Source of the DNA: Pseudomonadota bacterium
GTDB lineage: Bacteria > Pseudomonadota > Gammaproteobacteria > Steroidobacterales > Steroidobacteraceae
Assembly (NCBI GenBank): GCA_023457495.1
Contig: JAEWLQ010000066.1
Coordinates: forward strand, 1 to 40,939
Reading direction: 5' to 3'
DNA: 40,939 nt
The position numbers and the translations under genes are program-made. How positions within the stretch are numbered: position 1 is the first letter of the stretch; the number at the start of each line of letters is the position of its first letter. Below are positions 23,576 through 31,469 of this stretch, piece after piece. The notes under the pieces are model-generated. The model saw nothing but the letters and a program-made list of their open reading frames with translations, did no database searches and was not told the origin of the DNA.

Positions 23576-24472
23576 ATGCAACGACGTTCATTCCTGTTTC
23601 GCACCGGCGGCCTGCTGGTTTCCCTGGCGGCCTCCACGAGTCCCGTTGTCGCGGCGCGCTCCGCGCCCGATCGCGCGGGAATGGGCACGGTTATATTCCG
23701 CGGCCGCTTCGAGCAAACAAAGCCGAAGGGCGTCGAGCGGATAACGAATCCGCTCACACTGCTCGAGGTGCCGGCGTATTACCGGGACCGGTTCGGCGTG
23801 CGCCAGCTCGAATTCTGGAGCCATCACTTCGAGTCGCTGGAGCCCGCGTATCTCGCGCAACTGCGCGCGCGGATCGCGGCCGCCGGCGCCGAGCTCATCA
23901 ACATCCAGGTGGATGGCGCGTACGACCTCGCGAGCGCGGACGAAACGGAGCGGCAACGTAGTCTCGCGCTGGCGAGGAACTGGATCGATGCCGCGGCCTT
24001 GTTAGGCAGCCGCGCGGTGCGCGTGAACCCCGGCAAGACGGGCGGCTCGATCGAGCGGAGCATCGACTCGATGAAGGCGCTCAACGAATATTGCGTCGCG
24101 AAAAAACTGCCGCTGCTGACCGAGAACCACTTCGGCCTCGAGATGGATCCGGACGTGCACCTGCGGATCCGTGACGCCGCGGGACCGGCGAATTTCTACA
24201 CGCTGCCCGATTTCGGCAACTACCCGGTGGAGACGATGTGGGAATCGCTCGCGAAGATCCTGCCGTACGCCTACGTGGTTTCCGCGAAGGCGGTGGACTT
24301 CGACGCGCAGGGCCAGCACGTCTCGTACGACTTCGATCGTTGCGTGCGGCTGTGCGAAGACGCCGGCTTCAAGGGCATTTATCTCGTCGAGCAGTGGAGC
24401 CGCAAGGACCAGGACCTCGACCACGAGAAGATCGCCGACTGGCTGCTGCAACGCGTGCGCGCGCTCACATGA
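23576..24472 (+). CDS. Tat-exported TIM-barrel sugar isomerase/epimerase-like protein
   Basis: 298 residues from the ATG at 23576. Seen: a twin-arginine leader MQRRSFLFRTGGLLVSLAAS, so it is exported folded, probably with a metal bound. The body has the pattern of the xylose isomerase-like (AP endonuclease 2) TIM barrel: RQLEFWSHHFE, INIQVDGAYDLAS, LGSRAVRVNPGKTGG, PLLTENHFGLEMDPDVH, YTLPDFGNYP, YVVSAKAVDF and GIYLVEQWSRKDQD, with Glu, Asp, His and Lys in places suited to a divalent metal and catalysis. Known relatives act on sugar phosphates, inosose or 3-keto sugars. An exported member cannot rely on cytosolic sugar phosphates. The stop overlaps the ATG of the ThuA gene (ATGA). Confidence 0.85.
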   Translation: MQRRSFLFRTGGLLVSLAASTSPVVAARSAPDRAGMGTVIFRGRFEQTKPKGVERITNPLTLLEVPAYYRDRFGVRQLEFWSHHFESLEPAYLAQLRARIAAAGAELINIQVDGAYDLASADETERQRSLALARNWIDAAALLGSRAVRVNPGKTGGSIERSIDSMKALNEYCVAKKLPLLTENHFGLEMDPDVHLRIRDAAGPANFYTLPDFGNYPVETMWESLAKILPYAYVVSAKAVDFDAQGQHVSYDFDRCVRLCEDAGFKGIYLVEQWSRKDQDLDHEKIADWLLQRVRALT

Positions 24473-25410
24473 GGGGCGTCACGTCGATCGCGCTCGCCGT
24501 GTGGACGGCGATCTGCCTGCTCGCGGCGCCCGACGCGTTCGCGGAATCGAGCAGGTCGGAATCGGGCAAGGCGGAATCGCGCAAGATCCTGTTCCTCGCC
24601 GGACCGCGGGATCACGGCGGGCCCGGGCGGCACGAATACGAGCGCGACCTGCGCACGCTGGCGCAATCGCTGGAAAACGCCGGGAATCTGGGTGGCATCA
24701 CGACGCAGGTGATCGTCGGCAAGGCGCCGCGCGACCTGGCGGCGTACCAGGACGTGGCCGCCATCGTCATCAACAGCAGCTCGGACCGCGCCGCGCACGA
24801 AGTCCACCCGCTCTTTCCGCAGAACCCTTCCACTAACTACCGGGGATACGACGCCGAAACGGCCGAGTACCTCAAATCGCTCGATGAGCTGATCGCGCGG
24901 AACCGGATCGGCATCGTGTTGCTGCACTACGCCAACTGGGCGGAGAACAACCGCGCGCGCGAGTACTACCTGAAGTGGACGGGTGGTCTGTGGGTGCAGG
25001 TCGGCTCGAAGAATCCCGTGGACGACTGGTCGATGAAACCGCTGGCGCGGCATCCGATCCTGCGCGGCGTGAAGCCGTGGAAGTACCGCGACGAGGTCTT
25101 CTGCCGCTTCCTGCTGCTGCCCAATGACGCGCGCCGCACCGACCTGATCCTGGCCACCCCGACGGCGGACAAGCTCGGCATCGGCCCGCAGATCGCCTCG
25201 TTCGCCTATCAACGCGATGACGGCGGCCGCGGCTTCGTGTTCGGCGGTCTCGATTTCCGCGACAACCTCGCGCTCGACAATTACCGGCGCTTCCTGCTGA
25301 ACGGCATCGCCTGGGCCTCGAACCTGGAAATTCCGCGGACGGGCATCGATTCGCCGACACCGGACGTCAGCGACGTTTCGCCCGCCGCGCCGAGGCCTGC
25401 GGCGCCATGA
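24469..25410 (+). CDS. Secreted ThuA-like protein (trehalose utilisation family)
   Basis: 313 residues. Seen: a signal peptide (SIALAVWTAICLLAAPDAFA), then a class I glutamine amidotransferase-like fold typical of ThuA: KILFLAGPRDHGGPGRHEYERD, AAIVINSSSDRAAHEVHP, DELIARNRIGIVLLHYANW, and a late GGRGFVFGGLDFRDNLALDNYRRFLLNGIAWA. A low-complexity Pro/Asp tail follows (about 293-313). ThuA family members have been linked to 3-keto-disaccharide metabolism, although many sit beside secreted dehydrogenases without a tested role. Start and stop overlap its two neighbours by 4 nt, which indicates strong translational coupling of all three genes. Confidence 0.85.
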   Translation: MRGVTSIALAVWTAICLLAAPDAFAESSRSESGKAESRKILFLAGPRDHGGPGRHEYERDLRTLAQSLENAGNLGGITTQVIVGKAPRDLAAYQDVAAIVINSSSDRAAHEVHPLFPQNPSTNYRGYDAETAEYLKSLDELIARNRIGIVLLHYANWAENNRAREYYLKWTGGLWVQVGSKNPVDDWSMKPLARHPILRGVKPWKYRDEVFCRFLLLPNDARRTDLILATPTADKLGIGPQIASFAYQRDDGGRGFVFGGLDFRDNLALDNYRRFLLNGIAWASNLEIPRTGIDSPTPDVSDVSPAAPRPAAP

Positions 25411-27644
25411 GGTCACGCCGGGCCGCGTCGCTCGCGGCGCTCCTCTTGATCGCGAGCCTCGGCGCCACCGCCCGGGACTGGCGCGAGTACGGCGGGGGCC
25501 CCGACCAGTCGAAGTATGTGGTGATGAAGGACATCACCAAGGCGAACGTGTCGAAGCTCGCCGTCGCGTGGACCTATCCCACCGGCGACCAGCAGCAGTA
25601 CCGCTTCAGCCCGATCATCGTCGACGACGTCATGTACGTGCTGGCGAAGAACAGCTCCCTGGTCGCCATCGACGTGCGGACGCGCAAGGAGCTGTGGATC
25701 CACGCCAACCTGCGCGGCATCACGAACCGCGGCATGAACTACTGGGAGAGCCGCGATCGCAAGGATCGGCGGCTGCTGTTCACGCTCGAGGACAGCCTGC
25801 AGGCGATCGATGCGCGCACCGGGCTTTCGATTGCGACCTTCGGCAAGCAGGGCCGGGTCGATCTGCGCGAAGGACTCGGGCGCGATCCGGGCACGATCCG
25901 CCGCATCGCCTCGGGCACGCCCGGGCGCATCTTCGAGAACCTGATCCTGCTCGGCAGCGCAACCGGCGAGTCCTATCTATCGGCGCCGGGTCACCTGCGC
26001 GCCTATGACGTCGTCACGGGCGCGCTGGTCTGGACCTTCCACACGATTCCGCAACCGGGCGAGTTCGGTTACGACACCTGGCCGAAGGACGCGTGGAAAT
26101 ACGCCGGCGGCGTCAACGCGTGGGGCGAGATCTCGCTCGACGAGAAACGCGGCATCGCCTACTTCCCGCTGGGCTCGCCCACCTACGATTACTACGGCGC
26201 GGACCGTCACGGCGCGAACCTGTTCAGCGATTCCCTGCTGGCGCTCGACGCGCGCACCGGCAAGCGGCTGTGGCACTTCCAGACCGTGCACCACGACCTG
26301 TGGGACTACGACCTCACGGCCGCGCCGCAGCTCATCACGATCCGCAAGGATGGCCGGAAGATAGACGCGGTGGCGCAGGCCACGAAGCAGGGCTTCGTGT
26401 TCGTGTTCGATCGCGTCACGGGTGAGCCGGTGTGGCCCATCGAAGAGCGCCCGGTGCCGGCGAGCGACGTGCCCGGCGAGAAAGCGTGGCCGACGCAGCC
26501 GTTTTCGACGCTGCCGCCGAGCGGACGCCAGGTGGTGAAGGCGGACGATCTCACGCCGTATCTGATCGGTGACGCCGAACGTAAATCCTGGCGCGAACGC
26601 ATCGCCAAGGCGCGCACCGGGTTGTTCATGCCGCCCGGGCTCACGGAAACCGCCGTCATACCGGGCGCGGTCGGCGGCGTGAACTGGGGTAATACCGCCG
26701 CGGATCCCGCGGCCGGAATCCTCTACGTGCTGAGCCAGGATTTCCCATCGTTCTACAAGCTGACGGCGCAGGCGGATCGTCATGTCGCGGGCGGTTTCGG
26801 TCCGGCGGCGGCGCCGGATGCGGCGGAGATCGCGCGCGGCAAGGCCGCGTACGAACAGCATTGCGCCGCCTGTCATGGAGCCGATCGCGCGGGCACGGCG
26901 GCGGCGCCGTCGTTGCTCGAGGTCGCCGGTCAGGTCGGACTCACGGAGCTGCGACGTATCGTGCTGTACGGCAGCGGGCGCATGCCGCCGCTCGATCACG
27001 TCGAAGAAGATCAGATCCGCGACGCCCTGACGTTCCTGGGTGGCGGCGCCGGCCCGCGGCGTCCGAGCGACTCGGCACCGGTGATGCCGCCGGGGCCGGT
27101 GGTGGCCTCGGGTGGCGCGCCCCGGCCGCCCGCTGCGCCACGTGTGCCCTTCGATCCCGCGCAACCGTATCCCGCCGGCGTGGAAGGGCCGCCGCAACGT
27201 TACTTCACCGAATACGGCCTCGGCTATCCCTATCTACTCGCGCCGCCCTGGTCCAGCATCATGGCGTACGACCTGAATCGCGGCATCATCAAGTGGACGA
27301 GGCCGCTCGGGCAGGACCGGGACGCCGCCAGCGCCGGCGGCAAGAACACCGGCGTGCCGCGCGGCGCGCAGCGGCAGGGCATGATCGTCACGTCCACCGG
27401 AATCGTGTTCTCCACCGCGCGTGACGGCCGGTTCTACGCGTTCGACGCGGACACGGGCGAGGAGCTGTGGTCGGCGGCGCTGCCCATGGGCAGCGAGGGT
27501 CTGCCCTCTATCTACGCGGTGAACGGGAAGCACTACATCGTCGTCAACGCCACCACTCCGCTGGTCTGGGGCTTGCGCACCCGCGAGACGAGTACGGAAA
27601 CGCGGCCCGCCGAGGGCGGGTACGTGGTGTTCGGGTTGCCGTAG
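25407..27644 (+). CDS. Secreted PQQ-dependent dehydrogenase with internal cytochrome c domain
   Basis: 745 residues with a signal peptide (about 1-22, SLGATA). Seen: an eight-bladed quinoprotein propeller start, DWREYGGGPDQSKYVVMKDITKANV...LAVAWTYPTGD, repeated blade motifs (LVAIDVRTRKELW, LLALDARTGKRLWHFQTVHHDLWDYDLTAAPQL), and the final blades SSIMAYDLNRGIIKWTRPLG and GRFYAFDADTGEELWSAALP. Between blades, at about residues 470-545, sits a class I cytochrome c: CAACH (486-490) with a probable axial Met in GRMPP (526), then a Pro-rich linker. Oxidises an alcohol or sugar in the periplasm and passes electrons via its haem. Azurin at 30118 is a possible acceptor. No pqq biosynthesis genes are in the window. 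Confidence 0.93.
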   Translation: MRSRRAASLAALLLIASLGATARDWREYGGGPDQSKYVVMKDITKANVSKLAVAWTYPTGDQQQYRFSPIIVDDVMYVLAKNSSLVAIDVRTRKELWIHANLRGITNRGMNYWESRDRKDRRLLFTLEDSLQAIDARTGLSIATFGKQGRVDLREGLGRDPGTIRRIASGTPGRIFENLILLGSATGESYLSAPGHLRAYDVVTGALVWTFHTIPQPGEFGYDTWPKDAWKYAGGVNAWGEISLDEKRGIAYFPLGSPTYDYYGADRHGANLFSDSLLALDARTGKRLWHFQTVHHDLWDYDLTAAPQLITIRKDGRKIDAVAQATKQGFVFVFDRVTGEPVWPIEERPVPASDVPGEKAWPTQPFSTLPPSGRQVVKADDLTPYLIGDAERKSWRERIAKARTGLFMPPGLTETAVIPGAVGGVNWGNTAADPAAGILYVLSQDFPSFYKLTAQADRHVAGGFGPAAAPDAAEIARGKAAYEQHCAACHGADRAGTAAAPSLLEVAGQVGLTELRRIVLYGSGRMPPLDHVEEDQIRDALTFLGGGAGPRRPSDSAPVMPPGPVVASGGAPRPPAAPRVPFDPAQPYPAGVEGPPQRYFTEYGLGYPYLLAPPWSSIMAYDLNRGIIKWTRPLGQDRDAASAGGKNTGVPRGAQRQGMIVTSTGIVFSTARDGRFYAFDADTGEELWSAALPMGSEGLPSIYAVNGKHYIVVNATTPLVWGLRTRETSTETRPAEGGYVVFGLP

Positions 27645-27653
27645 CGGGAGCGT

Positions 27654-28283
27654 TCAAGGCTGGGCCGCGGAATTCGCCTGGGAATTCGCCAGTGCCGTTC
27701 CGAACACGTTGCGCATCCAGTCCGCGAACATGCCGTCGAGGAATGTCTGGCGGAACTTGGCGGGATCGCGGCCGTCCTTCAACGAGAATCGATACGTCCA
27801 GCTGACGATGGTCCGGTCCGGTGACGGCTGCGTGCGGACGAATTCGCCGATGCCGTATTCGACGTCCGCGAAGCGGGGACTGGTGTAGTTCCACACCACG
27901 TACATGAAGCGGTTGCCGTCGCCCGTCGATTCCGCCAACAGCACTTCTTCGACCGCGAAGTTTCCATCGGTGAGGCAGACGAGCCGGCGACCTCCGACCG
28001 TGCCGAAGGGTCCGGTCGACAACCGGAACGTGCCGCTGACGCCGGGCAGATCCTTGGTCGGCCGGATCGCCTCCTCGAGCGGCCGGGTCGCATCCTTCAT
28101 GGCATCCGCGAGGCTGCGCTCGACGACTTTCTGTTCCGTGCGGGCGACGAGCCGGTCGAAGGATGCGATGTCGGGGCGCGGCGGATTGACGAATCCCTCT
28201 GGAGGTTTGCAGGCATGAGCCTGCAGGGAAGAAAACACTCCGGCCAGGGCAAGGGCGAGGCAACCATGTGTGTATCTGCGCAT
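27654..28283 (-). CDS. Secreted SRPBCC/START-like protein, unknown function
   Basis: 209 residues from the ATG at 28283 (a GTG at 28301 would add six). Seen: a signal peptide (CLALALAGVFSSLQAHA) then a single domain with GTFRLSTGPFGTVGGRRLVCLTDGNFAVEEVLLAE, FMYVVWNYTSPRF, IGEFVRTQPSPDRTIVSWTYRFSLK and FLDGMFADWMRNVF, which is the alternating beta pattern plus final helix of the polyketide-cyclase/START-like fold that binds hydrophobic ligands. Not confidently assigned. It is divergent from the TetR gene with a 43-bp gap, the usual arrangement for a regulator and its target, and ends 9 bp from the convergent PQQ gene. Confidence 0.65.
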   Translation of the reverse strand: MRRYTHGCLALALAGVFSSLQAHACKPPEGFVNPPRPDIASFDRLVARTEQKVVERSLADAMKDATRPLEEAIRPTKDLPGVSGTFRLSTGPFGTVGGRRLVCLTDGNFAVEEVLLAESTGDGNRFMYVVWNYTSPRFADVEYGIGEFVRTQPSPDRTIVSWTYRFSLKDGRDPAKFRQTFLDGMFADWMRNVFGTALANSQANSAAQP

Positions 28284-28314
28284 GCGCGGTATCTTGCGCA
28301 CATCGAGAACGCGG

Positions 28315-28320
28315 GACTAT
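28315..28320 (+). promoter_or_regulatory. -10-like hexamer GACTAT for the TetR gene
   Basis: GACTAT ends 6 nt before the ATG at 28327, with TTGCGC at 28294-28299 as a possible -35 (15-nt spacer). It fits the leaderless pattern seen elsewhere in the window. Confidence 0.3.
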
Positions 28321-28326
28321 TCGCAT

Positions 28327-28971
28327 ATGAAGTTCGATGAGACTGAATCGCTGGATCCGCGGAAAAAGCCGCTGCAGCGACGCGCGCGCGTCACCATCGA
28401 CGTCATTTTCGAAGCGACCATTCAGGTTCTGCTCGCGAACGGACTCGACCGCATCACGACGATCCAGATCGCGGAACGGGCCGGCGTTTCCGTGGGTTCT
28501 CTCTACCAGTACTTTCCCAACAAGCGCGCGTTGCTCGCCGCGATCGTGCGGCGCCACGTCGGCCAGGTCGCCGATGCCACGATCGCCGCTTGCGAGTCGG
28601 CGCATGGCAGAACTATCGCCGAAATGTGCGCGACCATGATGGGTGCGTTCGTCGACGCGAAGACACGCAGGCCCGAAGTCTCCCGCGCGCTCTATCTGCC
28701 GTCGGCCGCCGTAAACGCCGATGCCATCGTGAAGGAGGAATCCCTGCGCTGCGCCCGGGCCGTGCACGACATGCTGGTGACGGCCAGCGACGCGAAGTTC
28801 GCGCAACCGGGCCTGGTGAGCGGTGTGTTGATCGCATCGATCGTCGGTCCGACGCGCGCGACCATCGAAAGCGGCGCAGATCGCGCGACGTTCGAAGGCC
28901 TTAAGCGGCACCTCACCGCACTCGGCGTGGGCTACCTGAAGGAGGTATCGGTCCCGGTGGGGGCCGGATAG
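28327..28971 (+). CDS. TetR/AcrR family transcriptional regulator
   Basis: 214 residues from the ATG at 28327. Seen: the TetR helix-turn-helix region near residues 20-65, TIDVIFEATIQVLLANGLDRITTIQIAERAG followed by VSVGSLYQYFPNKRALLAAIV, an excellent match including the YQYFPNK recognition motif, then a divergent ligand-binding domain (VADATIAACESAHGRTIAEM ... LVSGVLIASIVG). The ligand is unknown. The most likely target is the divergent SRPBCC-like gene and its own promoter. The frame is open upstream to 28270, but the helix-turn-helix context favours 28327. Confidence 0.93.
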   Translation: MKFDETESLDPRKKPLQRRARVTIDVIFEATIQVLLANGLDRITTIQIAERAGVSVGSLYQYFPNKRALLAAIVRRHVGQVADATIAACESAHGRTIAEMCATMMGAFVDAKTRRPEVSRALYLPSAAVNADAIVKEESLRCARAVHDMLVTASDAKFAQPGLVSGVLIASIVGPTRATIESGADRATFEGLKRHLTALGVGYLKEVSVPVGAG

Positions 28972-28991
28972 GGGGCCCGTTCAGCCTGGGT

Positions 28992-29012
28992 TACAATTCG
29001 GCCCCCTAAAAT
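28992..29012 (+). promoter_or_regulatory. Candidate -10 elements before the ferredoxin reductase gene
   Basis: TACAAT (28992-28997) and TAAAAT (29007-29012) lie 27 and 12 nt before the ATG at 29025 in the 53-bp gap after the TetR gene. The second would give a nearly leaderless transcript. Confidence 0.35.
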
Positions 29013-29024
29013 CGCCCCTCTGTA

Positions 29025-30101
29025 ATGATAGAGAGGCTCCTCAAGGATCAAGGTTTGTCCGAGATTGCCCCGAAGCCGCCGATCGTCACCGAAGTCGTGA
29101 TCATCGGCGCCGGTCCCTGTGGACTGTTCCAGGTGTTCGAACTAGGCCTGCTCGGGATCAGCTGTCACCTGGTCGATTCGCTGGGCGCGCCGGGCGGCCA
29201 GTGCACCGAGCTCTATCCCGACAAGCCGATCTACGACATCCCGGCGCTGCCGACCTGCGGCGCGCAGGAGCTGATCGACCGGTTGATGCAGCAGATCGCG
29301 CCCTTCAATGCGCCGTTGCACCTCGGCCAGGAAGTCACCGCGCTGCGCAAGCGCGAGGACGGCCGTTTCGACATCGAGACCGCGACCGGGACCCGTTTCG
29401 ACGCGGGCGCGGTGGTCATCGCCGGTGGCGTGGGCTCGTTCCAGCCGCGCCGCATCGGCGTGCCGGGGGCGGAAGTGTTCGAAGGCAATCGGATTCACTA
29501 CCGCGTGCGCGATGCGGCCCAGTATCACGGCCAGAAGCTCGCGATCTTCGGCGGCGGCGATTCGGCGCTCGACTGGGTCATCGACTTCGCGGGCAAGGCC
29601 GCGGCCATCACGCACATCCATCGTCGCGCGGAATTCAAGGCCGCGCCCGCCTCGGTCGCGAAGATGCGCGCGCTGACTGACGCAGGTCAGGTCCGTTACA
29701 TCGAAGGTCTGGCAGAGTCCCTCATCGTGAACGGCGAGCAGTTGACCGGCATCAACGTGAAAGGCACCGACGGCGCGATGCATGCCGTCGAAGCCGACCA
29801 CGTCTTCGCGTTCTTCGGCCTGCATCCGAAGCTCGGGCCCATCGCCGAGTGGGGCATGGAGCTCGAAAAGAAGGCGCTCAAGGTCGACACCGAGAAATTC
29901 CAGACCAGCATTCCCGGGATATTCGCAGTGGGCGACATCAACACCTATCCCGGCAAGAAGAAGCTGATCCTGTCCGGATTCCACGAGGCGGCGCTTGCCG
30001 CGTTCGCCATCCAGCATCACCTCTATCCCGCCAAGAAGCAGTTCCTGCAATACACCACCACCAGCCCGGTGATGCAGAAACGGCTCGGCGTCCCGCACTA
30101 A
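29025..30101 (+). CDS. Ferredoxin/flavodoxin--NADP reductase, thioredoxin reductase-like type
   Basis: 358 residues. Homodimeric FAD enzyme that exchanges electrons between NADPH and ferredoxin. Seen: FAD-binding VVIIGAGPCGLFQVFELGLLG, GAPGGQCTELYPDKPIYDIPALP, which marks the YumC-type ferredoxin reductases, the second dinucleotide fold IFGGGDSALDWVIDF, FAFFGLHPKLGPI and IFAVGDINTYPGKKKLILSGFHEAALAAF. The CxxC redox pair of true thioredoxin reductase is absent. Its first gene position with azurin 16 bp downstream suggests a redox operon. The translation start may lie a few codons later. Confidence 0.92.
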   Translation: MIERLLKDQGLSEIAPKPPIVTEVVIIGAGPCGLFQVFELGLLGISCHLVDSLGAPGGQCTELYPDKPIYDIPALPTCGAQELIDRLMQQIAPFNAPLHLGQEVTALRKREDGRFDIETATGTRFDAGAVVIAGGVGSFQPRRIGVPGAEVFEGNRIHYRVRDAAQYHGQKLAIFGGGDSALDWVIDFAGKAAAITHIHRRAEFKAAPASVAKMRALTDAGQVRYIEGLAESLIVNGEQLTGINVKGTDGAMHAVEADHVFAFFGLHPKLGPIAEWGMELEKKALKVDTEKFQTSIPGIFAVGDINTYPGKKKLILSGFHEAALAAFAIQHHLYPAKKQFLQYTTTSPVMQKRLGVPH

Positions 30102-30117
30102 CTACCCAGGAGACATC

Positions 30118-30573
30118 ATGAAATCCCTCCGCACATTGGCCCTCTGCTCCCTGTTCGCGATCTCCGCGAGCGCCTTCGGCGCCGACAAGGTCTGCAAGGT
30201 CGACATCGCCGGCAACGACCAGATGCAGTTCGACAAGAAGGAAATTTCGGTGGCCGCGGACTGCACCGAGGTGGAAGTCACGCTCAAGCACACGGGCAAG
30301 CTGCCGGCCGCCGCCATGGGCCACAACTGGGTGCTCGTGAAGACCGCGGATCTCGCGGGCGTCGCGAGCGACGGTATCGGCGCGGGCTTCGCGAACGATC
30401 ACATCAAGAAGGGCGACACCCGCGTGATCGCGCACACCAAGATCATCGGTGGAGGCCAGACGACGTCGGTGAAGTTCCCGGTGTCCGCGCTCAAGAAGGG
30501 CGAGAGCTACTCCTACGTCTGCACCTTCCCGGGCCATTCGGCGCTCATGAAGGGTGTCTTCAAGATTGGCTGA
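30118..30573 (+). CDS. azu: Azurin (periplasmic blue copper protein)
   Basis: 151 residues with a signal peptide (about 1-22). Small type 1 copper electron carrier. Seen: the azurin start CKVDIAGNDQMQFDKKEI, GHNWVLVKTADL with copper ligand His69, and the C-terminal ligand loop YVCTFPGHSALMKGVFKI with Cys135, His140 and Met144. All expected copper ligands are present, as are the two disulfide Cys (26 and 49). A strong Shine-Dalgarno (AGGAG) precedes the ATG. Azurins accept electrons from quinohaemoprotein alcohol dehydrogenases in some Pseudomonas, which makes the PQQ-haem enzyme at 25407 a possible donor. Confidence 0.96.
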   Translation: MKSLRTLALCSLFAISASAFGADKVCKVDIAGNDQMQFDKKEISVAADCTEVEVTLKHTGKLPAAAMGHNWVLVKTADLAGVASDGIGAGFANDHIKKGDTRVIAHTKIIGGGQTTSVKFPVSALKKGESYSYVCTFPGHSALMKGVFKIG

Positions 30574-31462
30574 CGGACCGCGTCCTCGAGTGGATCGGCG
30601 CCTGGCGGATCTGCAGCAGCAGTTCGAGCTGGAACGCCTGGAGCTGAACCTGTTTCGCGGGCAGAGCCGCGATACGGGCAGCGCCCAGGTCTTCGGCGGA
30701 CAGGTGCTGGGGCAGGCGCTCAAGGCCGCATACGCGACGATCGAGGACGGCCGCAAGGTGCACTCGCTGCACGCGTATTTCCTGCGGCGCGGGGATTTCA
30801 CCAAGCCCATCGTCTACAGCGTGGACCGCAGCCGCGACGGCGGCAGCTTCTCCGCGCGGCGCGTGGTGGCCATCCAGGACGGCGAGCAGATCTTCATCTG
30901 CTCGGCGTCTTTCCACGAAGAGGAACCGGGACTCGAATACCAGGCGGAGGCGCCCGAGGTGCCTCCGCCCGAGGACCTCAAACCCATCCACATGCCCTCG
31001 AAGGAGGAGCTCGCGAAGCTGCCGGACAAGCTGCGCCGCTGGCTCGAGATCGAGCGGCCGTTCGAGTTCCGTCCCGTGCAGCCCTACAACCCGCTCGCGC
31101 CGGTGGCCACGGTGCCGCCGGTGCGGCAGATCTGGATGCGCGCGGTCGACAAACTGCCCGATGACGAAGCCTTGCACCGCTGCATGCTCGCCTACGTGTC
31201 CGACTACTGGCTGCTCGACACCTCGACGATGCCGCACGGCGCCTCCTTCCTGCGCGGCAACCTCGTGATGGCGAGCATCGATCACGCCATCTGGTTTCAC
31301 CGCCCGGCGCGCGTCGACGACTGGCTGCTGTACAGCCTCGACAGTCCCTCGAGCTCCGGCGCGCGCGGCTTCGCGCGTGGCGCGTTCTACACGCGCACGG
31401 GTGTGCTCGTCGCGAGCACGGCCCAGGAAGGATTGATACGGCTCGTGCGCCCGAAGTCCTGA
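30554..31462 (+). CDS. tesB: Acyl-CoA thioesterase II (TesB)
   Basis: Up to 302 residues. Double hot-dog fold enzyme that hydrolyses acyl-CoA to free acid and CoA. Seen: ERLELNLFRGQSRDTGSAQVFGGQVLGQAL at the start, LHAYFLRRGDFTKPIVYSVDRSRDGGSFSARRV, then in the second half ASIDHAIWFHRP with the catalytic Asp, LDSPSSSGARGFARGAFY, and STAQEGLIRLV with the catalytic Gln. The start is uncertain: GTG at 30554 overlaps azurin by 20 nt, while TTG at 30566 or GTG at 30590 would fit the family equally well. It is probably cotranscribed with azurin and convergent with the DUF4112 gene (7-bp gap). Confidence 0.93.
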   Translation: MSSRLADGPRPRVDRRLADLQQQFELERLELNLFRGQSRDTGSAQVFGGQVLGQALKAAYATIEDGRKVHSLHAYFLRRGDFTKPIVYSVDRSRDGGSFSARRVVAIQDGEQIFICSASFHEEEPGLEYQAEAPEVPPPEDLKPIHMPSKEELAKLPDKLRRWLEIERPFEFRPVQPYNPLAPVATVPPVRQIWMRAVDKLPDDEALHRCMLAYVSDYWLLDTSTMPHGASFLRGNLVMASIDHAIWFHRPARVDDWLLYSLDSPSSSGARGFARGAFYTRTGVLVASTAQEGLIRLVRPKS

Positions 31463-31469
31463 TCGCCCG

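Noticed and set aside
25977..27197. 406-codon minus-strand frame over the PQQ gene
   Set aside because: Antisense shadow; the plus-strand product has continuous domain homology.
27544..28911. 455-codon minus-strand frame
   Set aside because: Spans the end of the PQQ gene, the SRPBCC-like gene in another frame, and the TetR gene antisense.
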